Part shown: one piece after another, positions 35,064 through 47,000 of the stretch | Position numbering within the stretch: the stretch's first letter is position 1 | Layout: each line of letters begins with the position of its first letter | DNA from: Mesaphorura yosii | Taxonomy: Eukaryota > Arthropoda > Collembola > Poduromorpha > Tullbergiidae | Assembly (NCBI GenBank): GCA_009869945.1 | Contig: WIXG01000008.1 | Span: 549,465 to 613,464 of the forward strand | Direction of reading: 5' to 3' | Length of the DNA stretch: 64,000 nucleotides | The notes under the pieces: model-generated | The model's input: only the letters and a program-made list of their open reading frames with translations | Told to the model about the DNA's origin: nothing | Databases searched by the model: none | Translations under genes and position numbers: made by a program

Positions 35064-38000
35064 ATGGTTATTGAACAAAAATTCAAGGAGGGCGAGGAGC
35101 CCGATCCAACCGAGTACCTTTTTATCTCACTGGAGCAGCGGCGAATTGATCAAACCAAGCCATACGGTAAGATTAACATTTTATTATTCCACCTGTTTGT
35201 GTAACATAGTTGTAAGGTAAATGATAAGTGATTTCAGTTAGTAAGGTAAGCATGAAGAGTGAAAACAAGTTCACAGGTTTGGAACATTTAAAGTAACATT
35301 AATAGTGAGTGATAATTTATCTACCACGTGAGTTAAGGCCTCCTCTTCCCAATCCTTTGTATTCATAAGAACCAGTTAGTCGCTTAAACTGGTCCTAGAT
35401 TGTTCTCGGGTTGTCGTCAGGAGAAGGTTTTTTCAGAAGCGATTTTCAGTTGACCCAATGTGGTTGGAATACGTGCCTGATTCATGACACGCTCTGCAAT
35501 GCAACGTATATTCGACGTCTTTTTGTGGCACAAGTACCGCTTATTAATGTTGATTATCTTGTCCGGCCTGTAGTTGATTTCGGAGTTAGCAGTGACGACG
35601 TCTCGTAGTAAACATTTTGATTGTCTGCACCAATATATCCCCGCACCGTAATGTCCGCACTTCGCTTTCTCATTAATCCGATGAACTATACCTGCAAGCG
35701 GATTTCCATTAATTCCATTAATATATGGTACCTTCGTCGCATGTATCGCCAAGTACTTCTTACCTTCACCGCTCACGTTCTGAGGACAAGAAAGCGCAGG
35801 CTCTCCTTCTGGTAGTTCTGCACATGGAATTAAAGTGTCCTCAAGCTCTTTGACACGAAATGTTCGGGCGACTCCTGGGTTCACGGTTCTTTGTTCTTAA
35901 TGTCAGTGGCCAAAAAATTTTCTCAGAAGTTTGTCCTCCCGGACCTCTGCTGGTGCTATGGGCGCCTTGAATCGTTACGTCATGTCTGTTGATTGCTCTT
36001 CATCCCAGCCGCGAAACATTGAAGAATTTTTGCATCCATTGAACCTAATATGCCGGTGCTTGATGTGCTGAAATTGTCCGGAACGAATCTTTCCCAACCT
36101 GTGAAGTAAAGATAAGCATCATCAATATTTTTCTTAATTGACACTCATCTATTGATTCTATTCTCTATGCTAGTCAAGTATGCCGTACGCTTATTCGGAT
36201 CCTCGGAAACCGGATCGCCAGTCATTGCATTCCACTGCCAAGCAGTAGCGATTCTCTCTTCAGCTGCCGATGTGATCCTTCGGTTCTTTGCTTCAATTAC
36301 CAATTCTTCAATTTTTTTCCTCTCTGGAGTCTTCAGTAGACATAATGCCCTCTTCAAGTCTTCAGATGTTGATAAGGAGTTAATGACAACGTTCTCGTCT
36401 TTCTTAATTGACGATTTCACTTCAGCACCATAATCTGATCGCTTGCATTCGATGTCTATTCTTGTCGTACCGCTGTTGCTTTCCTTGTTGGCCACAACGT
36501 TTTGTTCGCTTTGTTCGCTTTGTTCGCTTTGTTCGCTTGAGTTTCCTCATATTCAAGTTCATCTCCACTTGAGTCCACAAATGAAATATTCTGTCAAGTA
36601 TTTCTTTACTGCGTTCGTCAGCCATGGTTAGTCTTATTTTAGGTTCAATCAAGGGAAGTCTCAACAACCAGAAAGCGGAATAAGAATAAGAAATAATTTG
36701 TTCATCTTGTTTCTTCTAAAACTCACATGTGACGTGACTTCTGGTCGAGACTTGGTGCAAATAAACAAAAGTTTAACCAAACAATATACACAAATCGATG
36801 AATCAAGGAAACTTCACTAACGTCGTGAAACTTGATAATGTTAGTTAAATTGAAATCGAGTAGCAATGAATTTTCTTTATTAACTATCCGTTTCAGATGG
36901 TAAAACCATGATTTGGGTGCCAGATGAGAAAGAAGGGTTCGTCGTTGGAAAGCTGACCGGGACCAAGGGTGACATTTGCATGGTTGAGGTCGAAGGCGGC
37001 GAGGTACGTTCAGTCGAAAGTCACACAACAATGCAGCCCGAATGGTGTCCATTCTTCAGCCCAGATCATTAACGCCTGCAATCTGGTATTTTAGAAACCA
37101 TTCAAGAAGGCGCTGACAGGACAAGTCAACCCACCGAAATACGAAAAGACAGAGGATATGTCCAATCTTACATATCTCAATGATGCGTCTGTCCTTCACA
37201 ATTTGAAACAACGCTACTATGCGAAGCTTATCTATGTGAGTTCATTTCCAGCTCATCTCCAGTAACACAATGGAAAAATCTGATTTCTCTGTTGTCTCTC
37301 AGACTTACTCAGGCTTGTTCTGCGTGGCCATCAATCCATACAAGCGTTATCCAATTTACACGAACCGTGCCATGAAAATCTACCACGGAAGAAGGCGTAA
37401 CGAAGTTCCACCACACATTTTCGCCATTTCTGATGGAGCGTAAGACTCACTTTCCATTATTGCCATTAATTGCACAAAGACTTATATACTAATCTTTAAT
37501 CATTTCATTTCAGATACTCTGAGATGATGACAAGTAAGTTTAAACTTTGCTTCTTCTTGGTACGCTGCCATCGCAGGTCATTGCTGATCATTTGCGTTTG
37601 TCCAATATTTCAGATCACCAGAATCAGTCAATTCTTATTACGTAAGTTCAGTGGCCCAAAAATGCGTTCACATGCAAAGAAAATATATGGTAACTCTGAA
37701 ATAGTGGTGAGTCTGGTGCCGGAAAGACCGAGAACACGAAAAAGGTCATTGCGTACTTCGCCAGTGTTGGTCAATCAGAAAAGAAGAAGGATGAGGAAAA
37801 GAAAGTAAGGAAAACCAGACACTTTTAATAGATACCGAATTTTTTATTACTGAACTAAGTTTTTGAATAAGAAAATGTGCTTTCCAGATTTCTCTTGAAG
37901 ATCAAATTGTCCAGACCAACCCTGTGCTTGAAGCTTTCGGTAACGCAAAGACAACGCGTAACGATAACTCATCTCGTTTCGTAAGTTCTTTGAAAGCGCT

Positions 38001-41000
38001 TGTCGTCATTCAGCCTCGGTTGCAATTTCCGTTACATTTTCATGGGTCTGTAGGGTAAATTCATCCGTATTCATTTCGGCCCAACTGGAAAATTGGCTGG
38101 TGGTGACATTGAAACCTGTAAGTTTAGTAAGGAAATATATAAGCCAGAGCGTATCTATAATAAGAACGCAATCTGCTTCAGATTTGCTTGAAAAGGCTCG
38201 TGTCATCTCACAACAACCTCTGGAACGTTCGTACCACATTTTCTACCAGATCATGTCTGGAGCCGTGAAGGGATTGAAAGGTACCGCTTAAGCATGGATT
38301 AACTGATAATTGAACAAATCTACAACGTGGAATGATAACTCTTGCAGAAAAATTGCTTCTTAGCAATGACATCCACGACTACCACTTTGTGTCCCAGGGT
38401 AAAACCACCATCCCTGGCGTCAACGATGGTGAAGAGTTGGAGCAAACCCACGTAATGCGATTGTTGCAGCGGGATTTGAAGGTGTCCGCGTTAACTCTGC
38501 TTTTACTGCCAATTTAATTGTAGATTGCCTTTGAAGTCTTGAACTTCAGTGAAGAAGAGCGAATGAATGTGTACAACATCACAGCCGCTGTCATGCATAT
38601 GGGTGAACTCAAGTTCAAACAACAAGGTCGTGAAGAGCAAGCCCAGCCGGATGGAGAAAAGGTGACGACGCGCTTCTCATTTTGCCCCGTGCGTGCTTGG
38701 AGAGAAATGTTAATTGATCTGCTATATTAATTGTAGGAGGGTAACAACGCTGGTGCCCTGTTGGGTGTCAAAGGTGAAGACTTGTACAACAACTTTACCA
38801 AGCCACGTATCAAGGTTGGAACCGGTAAGTTGTTGAATTACTTTTCTTTTATTTATAGTTAAAGAACTTGGTACAAATTCACTCACGACACAAGTTAAGT
38901 CGTAAGTAAAGTAAGTAAAGTTTAAGTTAAGTAAACGTAGAACGAGAGCTGAGCACGAACCTAAACCTCCTGAACCTTCTCCTTGGATGATTTACGAATT
39001 TAATTCTAATTTAGAGGTTAACTTACGAGGTGGAAGCCTTCCTTTTGGAACGGGCTTCGTCCATGATCTTAGGGAAATGAATTCGAACATGTTTGCCAGC
39101 ATTTCCTTGATCTGCAAACGACTTTCCACACTTAACACCATTTTCGTCGAAAGTACACTCAAAATGTCCAGTTAAAATATTTCTCCTGTAATGATCCGCC
39201 AGATTAAGCAGGGACATGGTACTAACTTTTCCACACTTTTCGATTAAATTACACGAATGAATTAATTATTTGTGCGAAATGTTTGCGAAGAGCGAATTGC
39301 ACGGAAGGAAGAAAGAAACGATGCAAACAAGAATGACCGCGCGCGAACGTTTTTGTTGTTTCTTCCACTAGCTTGTTTGAACTACTTGTGAGAACTAAGA
39401 TGAAGTGAGTGAAGATTAATTCTCGTTGTTAATTTTTCTGTACAGAATTCGTGACCAAGGGTCAGAACGTGAACCAAGTAAGTGCATGCACGTGCGCGGC
39501 ATGAATTTCTCACCGGAATGAGAACACAAATGTGTCGTACGGTCGAGTAATAGTTACTAGAGGCTGCTGTTCTTCCGCAATGACTGATTTGACGACTTAT
39601 TTGGTTCTAGTGCAACTACGCCGTTGGTGCCATGAGCAAAGCCATGTTTGATCGTCTCTTCAAGTTCTTGGTCAAGAAGTGTAACGAGACTTTGGACACT
39701 GCCCAAAAGAAGGTTCAGTTCATTGGTGTCTTGGATATTGCCGGTTTCGAAATTTTCGATGTAAGCAGTTCGCTATTCAGCAGGAGCTTAACAGAGAATA
39801 ACCTCAGCACTCTTTCTTTTTAGTTCAACGGATTCGAACAACTTTGCATCAACTTCACCAACGAGAAACTGCAGCAATTCTTCAACCATCACATGTTTGT
39901 CCTCGAGCAGGAAGAGTACAAGCGTGAAGGCTTGGACTGGATCTTTGGTACGTGTTTTTCTTTTTATTTCTTCTTCGTGGCGTAGGGCACTGCCGTTGTA
40001 TAAATTGCAAATGTTGCAAAAGTCATTTGATGTGATTTCTTTACGCCTAGTTAATCATTTCCTTTCACATCGTTTGATTGAAGTTTATAATGAAAAGCAT
40101 TTTTAATATATTACAGAGGATTTCGGAATGGACTTGCAGGCTTGTATTGATATGATGGAAAAGGTAATGCATTTGTGTACGTGTGTGGCAGGTTCAGAAT
40201 CTCAACTTCCTTCTGCTTTAGCCTATGGGTGTGTTCGCCATCCTGGAAGAAGAGTCTATGTTCCCGAAAGCCACTGATCAGACCTTCAACGACAAGCTTC
40301 AAACCAACTTGTTGGGCAAGACTCCTTGCTTCATCAAGCCCAAACCACCAAAGCCTGGCCAATCGGAGGCTCACTTCGCTTGCGTGCATTATGCCGGAAC
40401 CGTGAGTAAAAGCAGCGGCTTCACTCGCCTGGACGCAAATGCTAAGTAACATCTGCTTTAGGTGCCTTACAATATTACAAACTGGCTTGAGAAGAACAAG
40501 GACCCGCTGAACGACACTGTCGTTGACACGTTCAAGAAGGGTACCAATAAATTGGTGCACGAAATCTTTGCTGACCATCCTGGCCAATCTGGTGGCAAGG
40601 ACGAAGGTGGTGGCAAAGGTAAATCTTTTTTCCTGTGAGAGTAAAGTAAGAATCTCGGACCCGGAATGGAATTCCTTCTCGCACATGTACAACCAGTATG
40701 ACGCGCGTGCCGCAGCTTGCGCTAAAAATAGAATTTGGTAACTCAAACTTTAGGCACAGCAGATAAAAATTTAAGACAAACGTGGTCCGTACCTGCGAAT
40801 GGGGTAATGCGAGATGCCGCAAGCATGCGTTGTATTTCAATGTCATTAGTGAAATCCATATCTAGCTTCAATATGACGACAGAGTTCCTAAATCCCGGTG
40901 ATTCCCAACTCGTCAATTTGAAAATAATCTTTCCATTTAAACTCTAGGAGGCAAGCGTGCGAAGGGCGCATCCTTCCAAACAGTGTCAGCGCTGTACAGG

Positions 41001-44000
41001 GTAATTAATTGAATATTTGATCGGACTTGCACTTTATGGCTGTTACAAACGTCGAAATCAATGTGTAGTAACACTAATGCTAAGCATTATTGATATCGCG
41101 CTGCTCTGCTTCTAACAAAATCAGCTCTATACTGCCATACTCTTCTGCGAACGACATTACAAATGCCCAATTCATCAATTCCCAAATACGACATAAATTG
41201 GTAATTTAATTACAAATGATATTTTTTAAATCTACAATAATATCACCATTTAACTATCAAACAGGTGGAAAGAAGAAGGGCTCAGGTTTCGCAACTGTGT
41301 CCTCATCTTATCGGGTTGGTTAATCTCCCAGTTCAGAGTTCCCCTGAGGTTTTAGTTTTCAACCCTTAAAAGTATTTCCGAAAGAATACTTTAGTATTTA
41401 GATTTTTCGCAGTTATTCCACAAACGACCAATTCACTAACTGAAACATGGTACCCATTTTCCAATTTCCTATCGTATCGTTCAGTGAACTGAATCGATTG
41501 ACGAAGATCCAATATGCAATTATGGATCATACTGCTTGACTCGAGTGTCCCTTCCCAGATTTCACCCGGTTTCTTTCCCACGGTAGAAAGGATTTGATGA
41601 ATTTGAACCCCTTACTCCTTATGAATGAATCAACGGAACCTAAAAGTTCTGAAAAAAAACATTTCTCATTGTGAAAATGAGTCCAATTACCTGAGGTTGG
41701 TAATTCTGCCACAACTAACTTCGCTTAATTTTTAACTCATCCTCCGCTAACATTCTACCAATTTCTCCGTTATGTTTGCTTTGCTTCAGCTCGTATGAGC
41801 TGAAAATGAAAAGGCTTATCGAAGCTTTCTGACCAAGTTGATGTTGTGTTGTGGACTGATCCCACTCAACCTGAGTAACCCAAACTAAAACACTGATCAA
41901 CATTATAACTGAGCTCGTCTGATGACCCTGTGTTTTTGTGTTTTGGGACTCAATCTTGGTATTTCATTGAACTCATGCTTTCCAAACCTAATTCACAGGA
42001 ACAATTGAATAACTTGATGACCACTTTGAAGGCAACTCATCCTCATTTCATTCGTTGCATTATTCCCAATGAAGTCAAGACTCCAGGTCAGCCGGGAACT
42101 GATATCTGGTTAATGAAGCTTTCAAGGACATGCGATCTAATTGATCTTTTGTAAACACAGGTTTGATTGACTCTCACTTGGTCATGCACCAGCTGACTTG
42201 TAACGGTGTGCTTGAGGGTATCCGTATTTGCCGAAAGGGATTCCCCAACCGAATGATGTACTCCGACTTTGTCTTCCGGTAGGTGACTGAACCTGCATTC
42301 ATACACCAGACCAGTGCATGACCTTAACGGCTGTATTGCATTGATTGATTGCAGGTACCAAATTCTGGCCTCGGCCCAAATGTAAGCAGAATATCGTTAG
42401 TAATAAATAGTATGATGCCTTTAATACGAATAATGATTACGAAATAGGAACGCACAAAAGGAAGACAAGAAAATTGCCATCGCTTGCTTTGAGCACATCG
42501 GGTTAGAAGCCGACAAATGGCGAGTTGGGCACACCAAGGTGAGGCTAAGGAGATAAGTTGAATAAGACGATGGTTTTTAATTCGTGCATTTTTGACCTGC
42601 AGGTATTCTTCCGTGCTGGAGTGCTCGGTGAGATGGAAGAATTGCGTGACGACAAAATCTCAAAGATTCTTGTCAATCTTCAAAGTCATATTCGTAGCTA
42701 CCAGACGAAGAAATCATACAAAAATCTTAAGGACCAAAGGTACGAAGGATTTGGTTAATTCGTTCAAATGCCAACGAATTACATTTGCTGCCTTGCTTGA
42801 TGCAGATTGGCTCTTGAGGTTTGCCAACGCTCTCTGCGAAGCTTCGTTGTCCTTCGTTGCTGGCCTTGGTGGGGACTCTGGAAGCTTATCAAACCAACTC
42901 TCAAAGTTACAAACTTGGCTGATGAATTGAAGGTTCGCTTCATATTTTACATTCGACAGGTCAGCACTAACTTAATGCTTCCTCCAGAAATTCGAGGATC
43001 GTATAGCCAAAGCCGATGAGTTGCACAAAGTTCAAGAGAAGGCTCGCAAAGATGAAGAGGCGAAGCTGAAGAAACTCGAGGATGAAAGGAATCAACTGAA
43101 GAAGTTAATGGACGACTTGGCAGCCAACGCCTCAGGTGCCGGCGGAACCATCAACAAATTGCAAGCACAAAAGGCTGACTTGGATCATCAATTGAGCGTA
43201 AGCAAGCTGATTGACCTGGTTCTTCTCGGGTGCTCTCACTATTTATTTACCACAGGACATGCAAAACCGTCTCAGCCAAGAGGAAGAGGCTCGCCAACAA
43301 TTGGCACAGCAGAAAAAGAAGATTGAGAACGAACTCAACAAACAAAAGCAAGATTTGGAAGACTACATGTCAAGACTGCAAGGAGCGGACGCTGACAAAA
43401 TCGCCAAAGAGCAACAAATTGCTAACCTGAAAACTGAGCTGGCTCACCAAGAAGATTTGATCATGAGACAAACTAAGGAGAAGAAGGCTTTGGTATGAAT
43501 TATCAGGAGAAACTTTAATCAGTTTTCTATCTAATTTTCACTTTTCTTCTCGCAGCAAGAAGTACTCCAGAAATCTGGCGAAGAATGCCAGGTAAGTCAT
43601 TTATTACGTGCGCTCGAAAATTCTCATGAGTTGTATTCCTAAAATCTACTTTAAAATGTTCAGGCCCAAGAGGACAAGGTCAACCACTTGAACAAAGTTA
43701 AGTCCAAGCTGGAGCGCTCTTTGGATGAATTGGAAGATTCCGTTGAGCGTGAGAAGAAGGTGCGATCTGACTTGGAGAAATCCAAGAACAAAGTTGAGGG
43801 AGACTACAAGCTGAGCCAAGAAGCTGTTGCCGACCTGGAGCGCAACAAGAAGGAGTTGGAACAGGCAATCCAGCGCAAGGACAAGGAATTGAGTTCAATC
43901 TCAGCAAAACTCGAGGATGAAACTTCACTCATTGGAAAACTCCAAAGGCAAATCAAGGAGCTCCAATCTCGCATTCAGGTTTACTCAGCTTCACTCCTTT

Positions 44001-47000
44001 TACCTGTGAAATGTCGTGAACTGTAAATGCAAAGTGAACGGGTGAACCCCGGCAGCCAATCAGCGACCAGGATTTAAATTGTTTGCTAAATGCTGAACGC
44101 TGATTGGTCGAAAGCCGCCTTTGTTGTTTGATTACGCCATTCTAAATTTTCATGCCTAAACATGTTTGTTAGTTGAAATTGTTTGTTTGTCAGTGAACTA
44201 ACAATCAGAGTCAGTCAGTGTTTTAGTCCGGAGTTCTGTAACTCTGATTTTTAGTGAATACAGTCAAACACAACTCGTGGCTTTAATTAATTAACCATGG
44301 CTGAGGGAAAAAAGAAGGAAAGGGAAGCCAGCGAAAGAAGTCCTCTCAAAGTTTTCATATTTCATGATTCAAGCGAAGAAGCAAGTAGTCAACCGAACAA
44401 AGACAAGAAGAATCTGAAAGATGATAAGCATTCAGCGGCAGCGGCGGCAACTCGACAAAGTGCAGCAAAGGAGAGTACTGTTACTGTTACAATTGGTCGT
44501 TCTTCAACATCTGAAGACTTAAGACACGCAATGTGTTTAGTGAAGACTCCCGAAAGAGAAAAACTCGAAGCAGAAATCATTTCTCGTGCTAAAAAACCGA
44601 AGACTTTACCGCCAGAACCTGTCGCCGTGAACAATTTCGCGGAAGCATGGCAGTGGGACCCAGGTACATGTGAGGCTGTGTTCGAAAATCCCAGTAAACG
44701 TAAGGCACATTTGTTTGACTAGTATTGAGAATTCCTGCAGAACAAAATTAATTATAAACGACTACATTCTACAGCGTGGGAAAGATTTGTCCCACATACA
44801 ATCATGAGCGATCCGTCTATGAAGAGGCCATTCAAGCCATCTGAGAAGGCAGTGCTTCAAGATTTCATTGATGGGATGCGAGCAAATCAAGAAACCTTCA
44901 CTCTTCGGCTAGGTGGCTTCAGAACTGAGTTGAAGATTCTGAGAAGAATCTACTCCATTGACTTCAAGAAGATCTTCCTGTCAAAAAGATGAACGACAAG
45001 TTGCTTCCATACTCAACATTGCCCGGTGGGGAGCCTCCACTATCTTGCTCACAAGAAATGACCTCTGCAGGTATGAAGCAAGTGGTATGTTCTTGATTGT
45101 GAAAATACAAACTGTGAACACGTTGAACGTTATCCTGGACTTTTGCATTGTAGACATTGTTCGAATGATCAACGATAACGCAAGATACGGTCATTACGGG
45201 GCAGGGACATTTTGGTGCCGCCATAGCAATTGCAAACTTCGCGATTGTGTCACAAAGTCCGCACAAGTTGATTATGGACATGCGAAGACGATTACTGTCA
45301 ACCACCGGTTCTCATGCAGTTCAGAAAACGTTGTATACATGATTAGTTGCAGCATCTGCAAGGACTCGGGAACCTATTCCTGTCATGTCGGATCAACTAA
45401 AGCTTTGCATACGCGTATCTGTCAACACCTTGACCCAAAGACATCGAACAAAAACAAGAGTGGACAGAAATGCACAGCATCGGAAATCGAACGTTTAATT
45501 AAGAACAACCTGGACCCGGGCAACTTCCGTCAAGACTCACCTGTACACCTCAACTATGAGCACGAAGAATGAGGAAGGAATATTCTTAGACTCACAGTTC
45601 TGGAGAAATTACCCGATGATGCTGACGGACGCTATGCTAGAACCGCTGAGGACAAATTTAAACGTGTAACTGGTGCTTACGACTATCAAGGCTTGGGCCG
45701 AGGCGGGTTGAACTCTTTTGGTGGATAACTCTCCCGGGATTCGTTCATTACTTCTCCTTCCTTCTTTTAAAAAATTGTTCTTCTTTAAAAAAGTGCTCAC
45801 TGTCACTTTCCTGTCACTGTCTTGGTCACTCGACTTTTATTTGCCTTTTCTTTTTGTTCTGTTTTACACTTTATACATTCATGTTTGGCTAACAAAAATG
45901 GAATATGAGCAAGTAAACTTCCCTGAATCTAACCTAACAAAATCTGTTAATTTATGTTACTTCTATGCACTGTTAAACCACTGTTAAACCACTGTTCCAA
46001 CTTCACCTTGCTTCACCTTGTGCAATCAAGTTTGCAGTTTGTTAATTATTATTATTTTTATCATCATTAATTATTATTATCTTTGTTCGCAGGAACTGGA
46101 AGAAGAGTTGGAGTCTGAGAGACAAGCACGTGCCAAGGCTGCCAAGCAGCGAGCTGACCTTGCACGAGAAATGGAGGAACTGGGTGAGAGACTGGAAGAG
46201 GCTGGCGGACAAACTTCGACGCAAATTGAATTGAACAAGAAACGCGAGGCTGAACTCATCAAATTGAGAAAGGAAGCCGAAGAAGGAAACATCTCGCACG
46301 AATCCGCCATGGCCAACCTTCGTAAGAGACACAACGACGGCGTGTCTGAAATGGCCGAACAAATCGACAATCTCAACAAACTCAAGGCTAAGTAAGTACA
46401 CAGAGGAAAAATACAACTGAGTCAGAGCTTGATTAATTCTTTTTTTCAATTAGGGCCGAGAAGGAACGCCAGGGAGTCCAAAGCGAACTTAACGAACTCC
46501 GCAGCGCCATGGACCAATTGTCGAACGAGAAGGCTGGCCAACAGAAATTCGGAAAGCACTTGGAACAACAATGCGCCGATTTACAAGGCAAGTACGAGCA
46601 AGTTGCTCGTTCATTGGGCGAAATGGACCAGACCAAGAAGAAGCTTGCTATTGAAAACTCTGACATGACAAGACAATTGGAGGAGGCTGAATCCAACCTG
46701 TCCAAGCTTAGCAAAGTGAAAGTCAGCTTGGTGAGTCATCTTTATATCTTTGGAAATTATTAATTGGTAAAGCTGGTAATGAAATTATTTGGTCATGATC
46801 AAACGAGTAAATTAAGCTCAACCAACCAAACAAACAATTTCGTGCCTCAGCCAATCAGCGCCCACCGCTGCTCACCATTATGGGCATTGAGCAGACAATA
46901 GACTGGGCAACACATTGATAGCAAAGATTTAATATCTCGCCTGATTCGGGGCCTGTTTTTAATTGTCACCAGGCCACTCAACTTGAAGACACCAAGCGTA

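Noticed and set aside
38453-38480. In-frame reading past the myosin exon ending at 38451, adding [10 protein letters not shown] to the motor.
   Set aside because: Alignment to other muscle myosins leaves exactly seven residues (LEQTHIA) between the Glu pair and FEVLNF if the donor CAC|GTAATG is used. The extension would insert ten extra residues.
40111-40746. 211-aa minus-strand open frame across myosin exons 18 and 19.
   Set aside because: It is the reverse complement of well-supported motor exons, a codon-bias shadow.
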